From Bradyrhizobium sp. dw_78 (GTDB lineage Bacteria > Pseudomonadota > Alphaproteobacteria > Rhizobiales > Xanthobacteraceae): a DNA stretch of 64,000 nt. A program made the position numbers and the translations under genes. Positions within the stretch are counted from its first letter, which is position 1. Every line of letters begins with the position of its first letter. The stretch lies in the NCBI RefSeq assembly GCF_018449525.1, contig NZ_JAAVUS010000002.1:665172-729171 (forward strand), written 5' to 3'. Below the pieces are notes generated by a model. It saw only the letters and a list, made by a program, of their open reading frames with translations. It was not told the DNA's origin and searched no databases. Of this stretch, positions 1 through 8,359 are shown piece after piece.

Positions 1-630
1 TCGCGGGTCTGGTTCAACGAAGACCTGGACAGCCGCAACTTCATTATTCCGGGACTGGTCGCGGTCATCATGGCGCTGGTCGGCGCACAACTCACGTCAC
101 TCACCATCTCACGCGAGTGGGAACGTGGAACCATGGAGCTGCTGGTGTCCACACCGGTCACGCCGAGCGAGGTCATGGTGGGCAAGCTTGCGCCCTACCT
201 TGCGCTTGGCTGGATTGACGCCTCATTCTGCCTGATCATCGCGACACTCTGGTTCGGCGTGCCATTTCGCGGCACCCTTTTCACGCTGTTCGCCACCACG
301 ACCCTGTTCCTGACCGTCGTGCTGGGGATCGGCTATCTGCTGTCGGTGCTGATCCGCAGCCAGATCGGGGCAAGTCAGGTCGCGCTGCTGCTGACGATGC
401 TGCCGACCACGCTGCTGTCAGGCTACGTATTTCCGATCGATCAGATGCCAACCATCATTCAGGACATCACCTATCTGGTCTATTCCCGATACTATGTGAC
501 GATCATCAAGGCGATATTTCTCAAGGGCGCGGGCATCGCCGCGCTGGCGGTGCCAATCCTGTTCCTGCTCGTCTACGCCGCAGCCGTCATGACCTTGGCC
601 GCGCGGGCATTCCGCAAGAGACTGGATTGA
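1..630 (+). CDS. ABC-2 type transporter permease, 3' part (YhhJ-like)
   Basis: The reading frame is open from the first base, so the 5' end lies outside the window; 209 residues are visible. They hold the C-terminal half of an ABC-2 permease: a hydrophobic segment, the family motif SREWERGTMELLVSTPV (about residues 37-53) and four or five more hydrophobic helices ending in the usual basic tail (ARAFRKRLD). Family members are inner-membrane subunits of exporters that pair with an ATPase related to RbbA/YhiH and an HlyD-type periplasmic protein, presumably encoded upstream. The next gene encodes a second ABC-2 permease 6 bp downstream, so the two probably form a heterodimer. The substrate is unknown; drugs or other hydrophobic compounds are typical. 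Family is sure, role is inferred. Confidence 0.88.
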   Translation, partial: SRVWFNEDLDSRNFIIPGLVAVIMALVGAQLTSLTISREWERGTMELLVSTPVTPSEVMVGKLAPYLALGWIDASFCLIIATLWFGVPFRGTLFTLFATTTLFLTVVLGIGYLLSVLIRSQIGASQVALLLTMLPTTLLSGYVFPIDQMPTIIQDITYLVYSRYYVTIIKAIFLKGAGIAALAVPILFLLVYAAAVMTLAARAFRKRLD

Positions 631-636
631 TCGCCG

Positions 637-1770
637 ATGTTTGGCCGCCTCACCCACATCCTGACGAAGGAGTTCATTCAGCTCTGGCGCGACAAATGGG
701 GCCGTTTCCGCCTGATCGTCCCGCCTGTCATCCAATTGCTTCTGTTCGGCTACGCCGCCACCTTCGAGGTCTATCATGTCTCGACCGCAGTGCTCGACCT
801 CGACCACACCCAGGAAAGCCGGGAACTGATTGCCGGATTCACCTCGAGCACCCGGTTCGATATCGTTCGAGTGGCGCAGTCGCAGCAGGAGGCGGACGCC
901 GCGATCGACCGTAGCGACGCCGCGGTCGCGCTGGTGATCCACGCCGGATTCGCCAATCTCCTACGCAAGGGCCAGGCCGCGCCTCTTCAGGTCGTGGTCG
1001 ATGGCACCAATTCCAATACGGCGCTGATTGCGCTTGGCTACGTCAATACGATCGCCGCGCAATTCTCGGCGAATTACATCACCGATCTGGCGGAACGCAC
1101 CCGGGGCGTCGAAGGCTCCGAACTGGTGCAGGTCGAGGTCGTGCAGCGGCCCTGGTTCAATCCGGATCTCAACGGCCGCTGGTTCTTCGTGCCCGGCCTG
1201 ATCGCGACGATCACGCTTGTCATGCTGGTCAATCTCACCGCCTTCGCGGTGGTGCGGGAACGCGAAGTCGGCACGCTCGAACAGATCATGGTGAGCCCGA
1301 TCCGGCCGGCCGAATTCATACTCGGCAAGACGGTGCCGTTTTTCGTCGTGGGGTTGGGAATTGCCGGCCTGATCAGCATCGTCGGGATCCTCTGGTTTCA
1401 GGTTCCCTTCGTTGGTAACCCCTTGGTTTTCGCATTTGGCACGATGCTGTATCTTTTGAGCCTGCTCGCGATCGGACTGCTGATTTCCACGGTCTGCTCG
1501 ACCCAGCAGCAGGCGTTTGCGACCAATTTCTTCGTCGTGAATCCGCTGTTTACCCTGTCCGGGTTCAGCTTTCCGATCTCCAGCATGCCGAACGTGCTGC
1601 AGTGGCTGTCCTACATCAATCCGCTGCGCTACTATCTCATTGTCATCCGCGGCACTTTCCTGAAGGGAGTCGGGGTGACGATCCTGTGGCCGGAATTTCT
1701 GGCGATGGCGATCATTGCCGCGGTTCTCATGACCTTCAGCATCCTGAGGTTCAGGAAATCACTGGAGTGA
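637..1770 (+). CDS. ABC-2 type transporter permease (YhhJ-like)
   Basis: This 377-residue protein is a full-length ABC-2 permease. One N-terminal helix (about residues 24-42, LIVPPVIQLLLFGYAATF) is followed by a large periplasmic domain to about residue 180, then five hydrophobic helices. The motif REREVGTLEQIMVSPIRP after the second helix is the ABC-2 hallmark also seen in the preceding gene. The basic end (RFRKSLE) matches that gene's end, which suggests paralogous partners. It starts 6 bp after the previous stop, so the two are co-transcribed. A strong hairpin about 150 bp downstream probably ends the operon. Probable role: inner-membrane half of a multidrug or toxin exporter; substrate unknown. 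Confidence 0.9.
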   Translation: MFGRLTHILTKEFIQLWRDKWGRFRLIVPPVIQLLLFGYAATFEVYHVSTAVLDLDHTQESRELIAGFTSSTRFDIVRVAQSQQEADAAIDRSDAAVALVIHAGFANLLRKGQAAPLQVVVDGTNSNTALIALGYVNTIAAQFSANYITDLAERTRGVEGSELVQVEVVQRPWFNPDLNGRWFFVPGLIATITLVMLVNLTAFAVVREREVGTLEQIMVSPIRPAEFILGKTVPFFVVGLGIAGLISIVGILWFQVPFVGNPLVFAFGTMLYLLSLLAIGLLISTVCSTQQQAFATNFFVVNPLFTLSGFSFPISSMPNVLQWLSYINPLRYYLIVIRGTFLKGVGVTILWPEFLAMAIIAAVLMTFSILRFRKSLE

Positions 1771-1922
1771 CAGGCTGGTCGTGACAGGCTGGTCGCGGCC
1801 ATTCAACCATCACGTGACCTGTCTTCCTCCCGCATTGCATATCCGGGCCACGGAGCCAATTGTCGGGGGGCGTGAACGCGGCACGGATACGTCAGGCCGC
1901 CAACCTCCCGGCCTCCAACAAA

Positions 1923-1958
1923 AAAATAATCCGCCGGAGCTCCCCGGCGGATTATTTT
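1923..1958. terminator. Bidirectional Rho-independent terminator
   Basis: A perfect 15-bp stem (1923-1937 pairs with 1944-1958) encloses a 6-nt loop. The arms start with AAAATAAT and end with ATTATTTT, so each strand shows a GC core (CCGCCGG) followed by a T-rich tract. It lies between the end of the exporter operon (+) and the end of the Gly/His-rich gene (-), as expected for a shared terminator of convergent genes. Confidence 0.85.
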
Positions 1959-2010
1959 GACATCTTCCCATTCAGATCAGGATAACGATCCTGACCCGAA
2001 CCAAACATGA

Positions 2011-2352
2011 TCAATCGCAGACCTCGACATTGCGGACGCGCCAGCCCTTTTTCGTGTGGACACGCTGCCGAACTACGTAGCAGTCCGAGAGGTCGTCATC
2101 ACCATAGCCAAAATCACCGTAGCCAAACGGGTAATCATCATATCCAAACGGCATCAGGCCGTAGCCCCAGCCGCCGCCGTGAAAATGGCCTCCATGGAAA
2201 CCTCCACCGTGGAAACCTCCTCCGCCATGGAAACCTCCCCCGTGACCGCCGCCGCCATGACCGCCGCCGCCACGGGCAACGGATGCTCCTGTCGAAGCCA
2301 AACTCACTGCAGCGACCGCAAAGACGGCGAGGATCGTTTTACGTAACATCAT
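2011..2352 (-). CDS. Secreted Gly/His-rich small protein
   Basis: The predicted product has 113 residues. An N-terminal signal peptide (MMLRKTILAVFAVAAVSLAS, cleavage probably near residue 26) is followed by about 40 residues of GGGH/GGFHGG repeats, a Gly/Tyr/Asp segment (GYDDYPFGYGDFGYGDDD) and a short C-terminal part with two cysteines (SDCYVVRQRVHTKKGW...VCD). The start is set by GGAGAA just upstream of two tandem ATG codons (2352 and 2349); a longer open frame to 2511 lacks such a site and would bury the signal peptide. Similar Gly/His-rich exported proteins are common in Bradyrhizobiaceae and have no settled function; the histidines suggest metal binding, which is inference. A FixK/FNR-type box lies 56 nt upstream of the start. 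Confidence 0.75.
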   Translation of the reverse strand: MMLRKTILAVFAVAAVSLASTGASVARGGGGHGGGGHGGGFHGGGGFHGGGFHGGHFHGGGWGYGLMPFGYDDYPFGYGDFGYGDDDLSDCYVVRQRVHTKKGWRVRNVEVCD

Positions 2353-2407
2353 TCTTCTCCAAAACACATTGCCCTTGATATGAATATCCCCTGCGGAAAA
2401 AGCCGTT

Positions 2408-2421
2408 TTGATCCTCATCAA
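2408..2421. promoter_or_regulatory. FixK/FNR-type box upstream of the Gly/His-rich gene
   Basis: The sequence TTGATCCTCATCAA is a perfect TTGAT-N4-ATCAA match to the FNR/FixK consensus. It is 56 nt upstream of the first ATG of the Gly/His-rich gene on the minus strand, compatible with activation at about -41 from a promoter between them. No other gene start lies close on the plus strand. Confidence 0.7.
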
Positions 2422-2519
2422 CGCAGCCGTCGGCTTGAATATCCGTATGCTGGAAAATGATCGCTTAAGCGATCTCATGCTCATGAAGCAATCCATTCCG
2501 CACATTGGCATCGGATCGT

Positions 2520-3545
2520 TCAGAACCTGAGGACGACACGCCCGTCCACCTGGCCGGCCTTGAGATCGGCGAAGACGGAGTTGATATCTTCCAGCCGCCG
2601 CTCATGGATATGAGCCTTCACTTTTCCTTCGCTGGCAAATTCGACGGCTTCCGCCAGGTCTTTGCGCGTTCCGACGATCGATCCGCGCAGAGTGATGCGC
2701 TTGAGAACAACATCGAAAATCGGCGTCGCGAATTGCCCCGGCGGCAGGCCGACCAGGCTGACCGTCCCCTTGCGCCGCACCAGTTGCAATGCCTGCGAAA
2801 AGGCCGGAGTCGAAACCGCCGTTACGAGAACACCATGGGCGCCCCCGCCGGTCTGCTTCAGTACCTGCGCGCTGGCGTCGGGCGCTCGGGCGTTGATTGC
2901 CAATTCCGCGCCCAGGCTGCGCGCCAGTGCGAGCTTTTCCTCGGTCACATCCAGCGCGACGACGTGAAGTCCCATGGCCTTTGCGTATTGAATCGCGACA
3001 TGTCCAAGCCCACCAATGCCTGAAATCGCAATCCATTCTCCGGGACGCGCTTCGGTTTCCTTGATACCTTTGTAGGTCGTGACACCCGCGCACAGGATTG
3101 GCGCCATCGCGACGAAGTCCACATTCGCAGGCAGGCGCGCAACATAGGCCGCCGAGCCGATGGCGTATTCCGCGAAACTGCCATTGACGCTGTAGCCGCT
3201 GTCATTCTGCGTTTCGCACAGCGTTTCCCATCCCGTGATGCAATGCTCGCAGCAACCACAGGCATCGTGCAGCCAAGCGATGCCTACCGGATCGCCTTCC
3301 TTTAGCTGCGTTACGCCCGCACCTACCGCCGCCACGATTCCCGCACCCTCGTGGCCGGGAATGAACGGCGGGTGAGGTTTCACCGGCCAGTCGCCATCCG
3401 CCGCATGCAAGTCGGTATGACAAACACCAGTCGCGACGATCTTGACCAAGACCTCGCCCGGGCCCGGCGACGGAACTGGAACCTCTTCGATCTTCAGGGG
3501 TTTTCCAAATTGCCGCACAACCGCGGCTTTCATCATCTTGGCCAT
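2520..3545 (-). CDS. adhP: Zinc-dependent alcohol dehydrogenase (AdhP type)
   Basis: This 341-residue medium-chain dehydrogenase has the expected metal ligands. Catalytic zinc: Cys42, His65 (PGHE) and Cys152. Structural zinc: Cys96, Cys99, Cys102 and Cys110, in the normal spacing. The NAD-binding motif GIGGLG lies at about 176-181. It should interconvert primary alcohols and aldehydes, for example ethanol and acetaldehyde, with NAD(H). The start at 3545 is chosen because GGAG lies 7 nt upstream; an in-frame codon 30 nt further upstream lacks one. A perfect FixK/FNR-type box is centred about 67 bp upstream, so induction at low oxygen as a fermentative redox sink is likely. Family certain; substrate inferred. 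Confidence 0.93.
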   Translation of the reverse strand: MAKMMKAAVVRQFGKPLKIEEVPVPSPGPGEVLVKIVATGVCHTDLHAADGDWPVKPHPPFIPGHEGAGIVAAVGAGVTQLKEGDPVGIAWLHDACGCCEHCITGWETLCETQNDSGYSVNGSFAEYAIGSAAYVARLPANVDFVAMAPILCAGVTTYKGIKETEARPGEWIAISGIGGLGHVAIQYAKAMGLHVVALDVTEEKLALARSLGAELAINARAPDASAQVLKQTGGGAHGVLVTAVSTPAFSQALQLVRRKGTVSLVGLPPGQFATPIFDVVLKRITLRGSIVGTRKDLAEAVEFASEGKVKAHIHERRLEDINSVFADLKAGQVDGRVVLRF

Positions 3546-3605
3546 CAGATAACTCCGATTTTTCTTCCTAGGCATAAAAATTAGAACGCGGGCGCCGCTG
3601 AAGTG

Positions 3606-3619
3606 TTGATGCGGATCAA
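3606..3619. promoter_or_regulatory. FixK/FNR-type box between adhP and a divergent small gene
   Basis: TTGATGCGGATCAA matches TTGAT-N4-ATCAA perfectly. It lies 61 nt upstream of the adhP start (minus strand) and 81 nt upstream of the plus-strand gene at 3700, so one bound regulator could serve both. Confidence 0.75.
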
Positions 3620-3699
3620 TCCCCGGTTTGTCATTTGAGGCTTAACGAAAATCGAATGCGTGAACGACGCGAGTCATCATGCGAAAATGGAGCAATACA

Positions 3700-4098
3700 A
3701 TGCCGAGCCACTTTCATGCGATCGTCTGGATTGATCATTTGCAGGCCAGGATTTTTCATCTTGGCCTCTCCGGCACCGACGAAATCGTCTTACATCCCCA
3801 CATGCCGACGCGGCATATCCATCACAAGGCCAACTCGATAGCGAGCGGCCATGTCCATGAGAGCGAGGAATTCCTGAATCAGGTCATGACTGCCGTCAGT
3901 GACGCCGGCGAGATCCTGATACTCGGGCCGTCCGGCACAAAGGTTGAGCTTGCCAAATATATTCGCGAGCGCAACCCGGAACTCGGTAGCCGGATCGTTG
4001 CGGTCGAAGCAGCCGACCACCCCAGCGACCCCGAAATCGTCGCCTACGCCAAACGACATTTCAAGATTGGCATCGTCCGGTCCGCCACGCGAGGATAA
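3700..4098 (+). CDS. Conserved small protein ('translational machinery protein' family)
   Basis: The product has 132 residues. Its start (SHFHAIVWIDHLQARIFHLG), the TRHIHHK segment and the end (HPSDPEIVAYAKRHFKIG) match a small soluble family common in Bradyrhizobium and relatives and annotated as 'translational machinery protein'; the fold resembles part of an eRF1/pelota-type domain. The biochemical role is not established. The start at 3700 is preferred because GGAG ends 7 nt before it; an in-frame ATG at 3679 lacks a ribosome site. It is divergent from adhP with a FixK/FNR-type box between them, which suggests a role in low-oxygen growth. It converges on the next gene. Confidence 0.75.
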   Translation: MPSHFHAIVWIDHLQARIFHLGLSGTDEIVLHPHMPTRHIHHKANSIASGHVHESEEFLNQVMTAVSDAGEILILGPSGTKVELAKYIRERNPELGSRIVAVEAADHPSDPEIVAYAKRHFKIGIVRSATRG

Positions 4099-4130
4099 CC
4101 ATGCCTCAAAAACCGGCTCAACGCCTCCGG

Positions 4131-4661
4131 TCAGCGCATTTTCGATCTGAGCTTGATCACATCGCCATCCACCACGAACTTGCCATATCCGTGATGGTGG
4201 ATGGTTTTGGGATTTCGCTGCCCCGGATCGGTCCAGGCCTTCACTACTTCGAGAACAAAAAGGTCATATTTGTTCACGAGGTGGCTATCGACCACCTTGC
4301 ACTCCAGATTGGCGAAACACTCGCCAATCAAGGGTGCCGATACCTGCTCGGCGGGCAGCGGCGTCAGTCCGAACTTATCGAATTTCGCGACGTCGCGGCC
4401 TGAACAATTGCCGACATCCACGACCTTTTTGGCGAGCTCCAACGCCGGAATGGCGATGACGCATTCTGCCGTGGCGCGCAATGCCGCAAAACTGTAGTCG
4501 CCCTCGCTGACCACGCAGGCGATAAGCGGCGGCTCGAACTCCACCATCATATGCCAGGACATCGTCATGACATTGGCGCGCCCCTTGCGGGCGGTCGTCA
4601 GCAGGACGACCGGGCCCGGCTCGAGCAATTGATAGACCTTCGCCAGCGCGAGCTCTTTCAT
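4131..4661 (-). CDS. Flavin reductase-like (FMN-binding split-barrel) protein
   Basis: This 176-residue protein has the flavin reductase-like split-barrel signature: VVLLTTARKGRANVMTMSWHMMVEFEPPLIACVV (about residues 18-51; only the family pattern is cited), then the usual GECFANLECKVVDSHLV region and a late HHHGYGKF. Members bind FMN; some are NAD(P)H:flavin reductases and others have unknown roles. This one resembles the DIM6/NTAB group rather than HpaC. It stands alone, convergent with the previous gene and facing away from the next. No FixK-like box was seen in its upstream region. Specific substrate unknown. Confidence 0.82.
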   Translation of the reverse strand: MKELALAKVYQLLEPGPVVLLTTARKGRANVMTMSWHMMVEFEPPLIACVVSEGDYSFAALRATAECVIAIPALELAKKVVDVGNCSGRDVAKFDKFGLTPLPAEQVSAPLIGECFANLECKVVDSHLVNKYDLFVLEVVKAWTDPGQRNPKTIHHHGYGKFVVDGDVIKLRSKMR

Positions 4662-4893
4662 CCGGGCATGCTTCCAAGTTGAATATTTGCGACGTCAACA
4701 CCCGCCAAGAGGGCCTCAGCGAGCCGCCCCCATTTTAAGCCCCTTAACATGCTGAGGGCCGAAGATGGTCTCCGGTAATGTACGTAGGGAGGTTCCCCTA
4801 AGATAAGAATCGAAATTTCAGCACCTGGTGACCTCGACTAAAAACCATCGGGCAGGGAATGCTTTTGCTCAGCCGGAAAGCCGGGAGGCGTCG

Positions 4894-5118
4894 ATGAATT
4901 CTTCCATGTACAGCGCGGATCGCACGACCCACCTGAAAATCGTGGTCCTTGCGCTGGTCGCGGCCATCGGGGTGGCAGGTTTCGGAATTTCCGCGCGCTT
5001 CAGCGCCGACGACGGATATTCCCAAGCGGCACACCTGATCAAGGCGGGCAAGCCGAGTTACCGGGCGGACGGTTTGCCATTACGCTGCCTGCCCGGCAGG
5101 GTATCCTGCTCGACTTGA
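4894..5118 (+). CDS. Small single-helix membrane protein, unknown function
   Basis: A 74-residue product is predicted from ATG 4894, which has GGGAGG 5 nt upstream. A short polar start (MNSSMYSADRTTHLK) precedes one hydrophobic helix (IVVLALVAAIGVAGFGIS, about residues 16-33), then a polar tail containing AAHLIKAGKPS. Short proteins with this helix and a KAGKP segment occur in Bradyrhizobiaceae. The last 25 residues here are Arg/Cys-rich and do not look like what I recall of the family, so a late frameshift is possible. The function is unknown. Its stop overlaps a near-consensus FNR-type box. Confidence 0.5.
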   Translation: MNSSMYSADRTTHLKIVVLALVAAIGVAGFGISARFSADDGYSQAAHLIKAGKPSYRADGLPLRCLPGRVSCST

Positions 5119-5128
5119 TCCTGCTCAA
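5115..5128. promoter_or_regulatory. Near-consensus FixK/FNR-type box upstream of hsp20-lon
   Basis: TTGATCCTGCTCAA differs from TTGAT-N4-ATCAA at one position. It overlaps the end of the small membrane protein gene and is 223 nt upstream of the Hsp20 start, further than the other boxes. It could act only if the transcript starts well upstream of hsp20. Confidence 0.35.
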
Positions 5129-5351
5129 GAAACTTCCGCTACCATTCGGTACTGTCCTCCTTAGTGGCGGCTTTTTTCCGGCAGGTTTGGATTGGGGTAA
5201 TCATGCCAATCGTCGCAGCGCTTGTTCTCGCCGGCCCTCGATTGCAGGCTCTTGATTGAGTGGCAGGGAGTCAAGGCTATCCTTATATTTTGACTGGCTG
5301 CATTGGGCTGGACGGAACACAAAGTGACCGTTCGATAGAGGCGAGAGAGTA

Positions 5352-5759
5352 ATGGCGACAAAAAATCCCGTTAACTGGATGCTGTCCGAGGCGATCGATT
5401 CGCTCGCCCGCGCCGAACGATTACATCGGCAATTTTTCAGCCTGCAATCGGCGGCCGGCGCTCGAGAGCCCAGTTGGGAGCCTCCGATCGACGTGATCGA
5501 GACCGACAGGGAATTGCTCATCCTGGTTGCCCTGCCCGGTGTCGATCTGGATCAAGTCAAGGCCGTGATTGAGAACGGAACGCTTGTGGTCAGCGGGCAT
5601 CGCGTGCTGCCGGTTGAACTGCGTAACGCGCGAATTCACCGGCTTGAGCTTCCGCAAGGCCGGTTCGAACGCCGCATCGTACTGCCAACAGGGCGTTATG
5701 CCGTAAGCCGATTCGCCGTGAATGGATGCCTCGCGTTACGGCTGGCAAAATCAGCGTAA
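5352..5759 (+). CDS. Small heat-shock protein, Hsp20/alpha-crystallin family
   Basis: This 135-residue protein has an N-terminal helix-rich arm (1-43) and an alpha-crystallin domain (about 44-128). It contains PPIDVIETDRELLILVALPG, NGTLVVSGHR and the strand RFERRIVLPTGR. The C-terminal I-x-I anchoring motif of many members is absent. Such proteins are ATP-independent holdases that form oligomers in the cytoplasm. The gene is directly followed by lon (9 bp gap), so holdase and protease are probably co-expressed. A GCGAGAGAG stretch before ATG 5352 may serve as ribosome site. No clear ROSE thermosensor was recognised in the leader. Confidence 0.88.
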   Translation: MATKNPVNWMLSEAIDSLARAERLHRQFFSLQSAAGAREPSWEPPIDVIETDRELLILVALPGVDLDQVKAVIENGTLVVSGHRVLPVELRNARIHRLELPQGRFERRIVLPTGRYAVSRFAVNGCLALRLAKSA

Positions 5760-5767
5760 GGATGACC

Positions 5768-8158
5768 ATGCCGACCATCACCGAAGAACCCACATCCGGC
5801 TCGTCGCGCGTTCAGGCCGAATCCGTTCCGATTCCGGGCGATGCCCTTATCATCGTTCCGGTTCGTAATACCGTCCTGTTTCCGGGAGTCATCACTCCGG
5901 TTACGATAGCCCGCCCGCGATCGATCGCCGCCGCACAACAAGCGTTGCGCGAACAGCGGCCGATCGGAATCCTGTTGCAGCGAAACGCGGAAGCGGAGGA
6001 TCCCGCCCCCGGCGACCTCTATCGGATTTGCACGATCGCCAACATCATACGTTACATCACCGGGCCGGACGAAACCCATCACATCATCTGCCAGGGCGTG
6101 CAGCGCGCCCGCATTCTTGATTTCCTTCCCGGAACGCCGTTCCTGGCGGCGCGGGTTCTGCACATTCCGGAGCCGACAACGAGTTCGCCGGAGATTGAGG
6201 CGCGCTTCCTCAATCTGCAACGGCTGGCCATCGAAGCTGTTCAGCTGCTTCCGCAGGCACCGCCGGAACTGCTTGCCGCATTCCAGTCCACGACCTCTGC
6301 CGCGGCGCTCGCCGATCTCGCGACCTCCTATATGGACATCAAACCGCAGGACAAGCAGGAGATTCTGGAGACGATCGACCTCTCACAGCGAATGGAGAAG
6401 GTTTCGCGCTATCTGGCCGAGCGGCTGGAGGTTCTTCGGCTGACGAACGAGATCGGTCAAAAGACCAAAGCAACCTTCGATGAACGCCAGCGAGAGGCGA
6501 TCCTGCGCGAGCAGATGGCGACCATTCAGCGCCAACTGGGAGAAGGCGACGGAAAGGCGCAGGAAGTTGCGGAATTGAACGAAGCGATCGCCAAGGCCGA
6601 GATGCCGGCGGAAGCCGAAAGCCAGGCCCGGAAGGAAGTGCGCCGCTACGAGCGGATGCCGGAGGCCGCCGCCGAAGCGGGCATGGTCCGCAGCTATCTC
6701 GATTGGCTGATTGACCTGCCTTGGGCGCTGCCGGCCGAGAAGGCCATCGATATTGCGGAAGCGCGACGCATCCTCGACGAGGATCATTTCGGCCTGGAGA
6801 AGATCAAGAGCCGAATTGTCGAATATCTGGCGGTGCGAAAGCTGGCACCGCAGGGCAAAGCACCGATCCTGTGCTTTGTCGGACCTCCCGGCGTTGGCAA
6901 GACCTCGCTGGGGCAGTCGATTGCACGCGCGATGGGGCGGCCATTCGTTCGTGTCAGCCTGGGCGGCGTTCATGACGAGGCCGAAATCCGGGGACACCGG
7001 CGAACCTATATCGGGGCCCTGCCCGGCAACATCATCCAGGGAATCAAGAAAGCCGGCGCGCGCAACTGCGTTATGATGCTCGACGAGATCGACAAGATGG
7101 GGCGCGGAATCCAGGGCGACCCGTCGGCCGCCATGCTCGAGGTTCTCGATCCGGAACAGAATGCGACATTCCGCGACAATTATCTTGGAGTGCCGTTCGA
7201 CCTTTCACGCGTCGTGTTTATCGCCACCGCCAACATGCTCGATACGATTCCGGGGCCGTTGCTGGACCGTATGGAAATCATCAGCCTGCCGGGCTACACG
7301 GAGGATGAGAAGCTTGAGATCGCACAGCGTTACCTGGTTCGCCGCCAGCTTGAGGCCAACGGCTTAAAGCCGGAGCAGGCCGAGATCGACGCCGAAACGT
7401 TGCGGCTCATGATCAAGGGTTACACCCGGGAGGCTGGCGTACGGGCTCTGGAGCGCGAAATCGGCAAAGCCTTCCGATATGCGGCGGTGCAGATTGCCGA
7501 AGGCAGCTCGAACAAGGTGATCCTTACGGCGAAGGATCTTATTACGGTTCTCGGTCAACCTCGCTTTGAAAACGAGATCGCGATGCGCACCAGCATTCCC
7601 GGTGTTGCGACCGGGCTTGCATGGACGCCGGTCGGCGGCGACATCCTCTTTATCGAGGCCACCCGCGTCCCCGGGAAAGGAGCCCTGATCCTGACCGGCC
7701 AGTTGGGTGACGTGATGCGCGAGAGCGTGCAGGCAGCTCTGACTTTGGTAAAGAGCCGCGCCACGCAGCTTGGGATCGATCCATCGATATTCGAGAAGAG
7801 CGACATCCACGTTCACGTGCCGGCAGGTGCCACGCCGAAAGACGGGCCAAGCGCGGGGGTCGCGATGTTCACCGCGCTCACCTCCTTGCTCACCAACCGC
7901 ACGGTCAGGAACGATACCGCCATGACCGGCGAGATCTCGCTGCGGGGCCCTGTGCTGCCCGTTGGCGGAATCAAGGAAAAGGTTGTCGCGGCTGCGGCTG
8001 CGGGCCTGACCAGAGTGATGCTTCCCGCGAGAAACCGGCGGGACTTCGATGAAATTCCCCAGGGCGCCCGCAATAAACTCGAATTCATCTGGCTCGAGCG
8101 GGTTGACGATGCGATCGCCGGCGCGCTCGAAAAAAGCATGCCGGCGGCCGCGGGCTGA
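5768..8158 (+). CDS. lon: ATP-dependent Lon protease
   Basis: From ATG 5768 the product has 796 residues, the normal length for LonA. The order is an N-terminal substrate-binding domain (about 24-210), a coiled-coil linker, an AAA+ module with Walker A GPPGVGKTS (372-380) and Walker B MMLDEIDKM, and a serine protease domain with catalytic Ser695 (DGPSAG) and Lys738 (GGIKEK), 43 residues apart as in E. coli Lon. It degrades misfolded and regulatory proteins in the cytoplasm. The start is chosen for AAGGA 5 nt upstream, which overlaps the hsp20 stop; ATG 5762 is an alternative. The pairing with hsp20 and its place among low-oxygen genes suggest a stress-specific paralog, but a housekeeping copy elsewhere cannot be seen from here. 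Confidence 0.96.
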   Translation: MPTITEEPTSGSSRVQAESVPIPGDALIIVPVRNTVLFPGVITPVTIARPRSIAAAQQALREQRPIGILLQRNAEAEDPAPGDLYRICTIANIIRYITGPDETHHIICQGVQRARILDFLPGTPFLAARVLHIPEPTTSSPEIEARFLNLQRLAIEAVQLLPQAPPELLAAFQSTTSAAALADLATSYMDIKPQDKQEILETIDLSQRMEKVSRYLAERLEVLRLTNEIGQKTKATFDERQREAILREQMATIQRQLGEGDGKAQEVAELNEAIAKAEMPAEAESQARKEVRRYERMPEAAAEAGMVRSYLDWLIDLPWALPAEKAIDIAEARRILDEDHFGLEKIKSRIVEYLAVRKLAPQGKAPILCFVGPPGVGKTSLGQSIARAMGRPFVRVSLGGVHDEAEIRGHRRTYIGALPGNIIQGIKKAGARNCVMMLDEIDKMGRGIQGDPSAAMLEVLDPEQNATFRDNYLGVPFDLSRVVFIATANMLDTIPGPLLDRMEIISLPGYTEDEKLEIAQRYLVRRQLEANGLKPEQAEIDAETLRLMIKGYTREAGVRALEREIGKAFRYAAVQIAEGSSNKVILTAKDLITVLGQPRFENEIAMRTSIPGVATGLAWTPVGGDILFIEATRVPGKGALILTGQLGDVMRESVQAALTLVKSRATQLGIDPSIFEKSDIHVHVPAGATPKDGPSAGVAMFTALTSLLTNRTVRNDTAMTGEISLRGPVLPVGGIKEKVVAAAAAGLTRVMLPARNRRDFDEIPQGARNKLEFIWLERVDDAIAGALEKSMPAAAG

Positions 8159-8284
8159 CACAGACAAAAGTGGCCCTTCAGCAGCCGTATCCGGACGAAC
8201 GCCGTTCAGCCTGTCGTGTAATGCTTTTATGAACGCCATCGTCCTGTCCGGCGCTGGCACTGGATCTTTGCCTGGGGGCGCCGA

Positions 8285-8298
8285 TTGACCCTGATCAA
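8285..8298. promoter_or_regulatory. FixK/FNR-type box upstream of the CBS-BON gene
   Basis: TTGACCCTGATCAA matches TTGAY-N4-ATCAA (one change, C for T, in the left arm). It is 61 nt upstream of the GTG start at 8360, the same spacing as in front of adhP. Confidence 0.65.
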
Positions 8299-8359
8299 GC
8301 CGCCCGCAATCTCTTCGACTACCATCACTAATTATGGACGTCGGTCGTGGAGATCTTCA

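Noticed and set aside
5251..5290. Heat-shock sigma factor promoter before hsp20 (CTTGAT ... CTTATAT)
   Set aside because: The spacing between elements is longer than in known RpoH promoters, so I do not call it.
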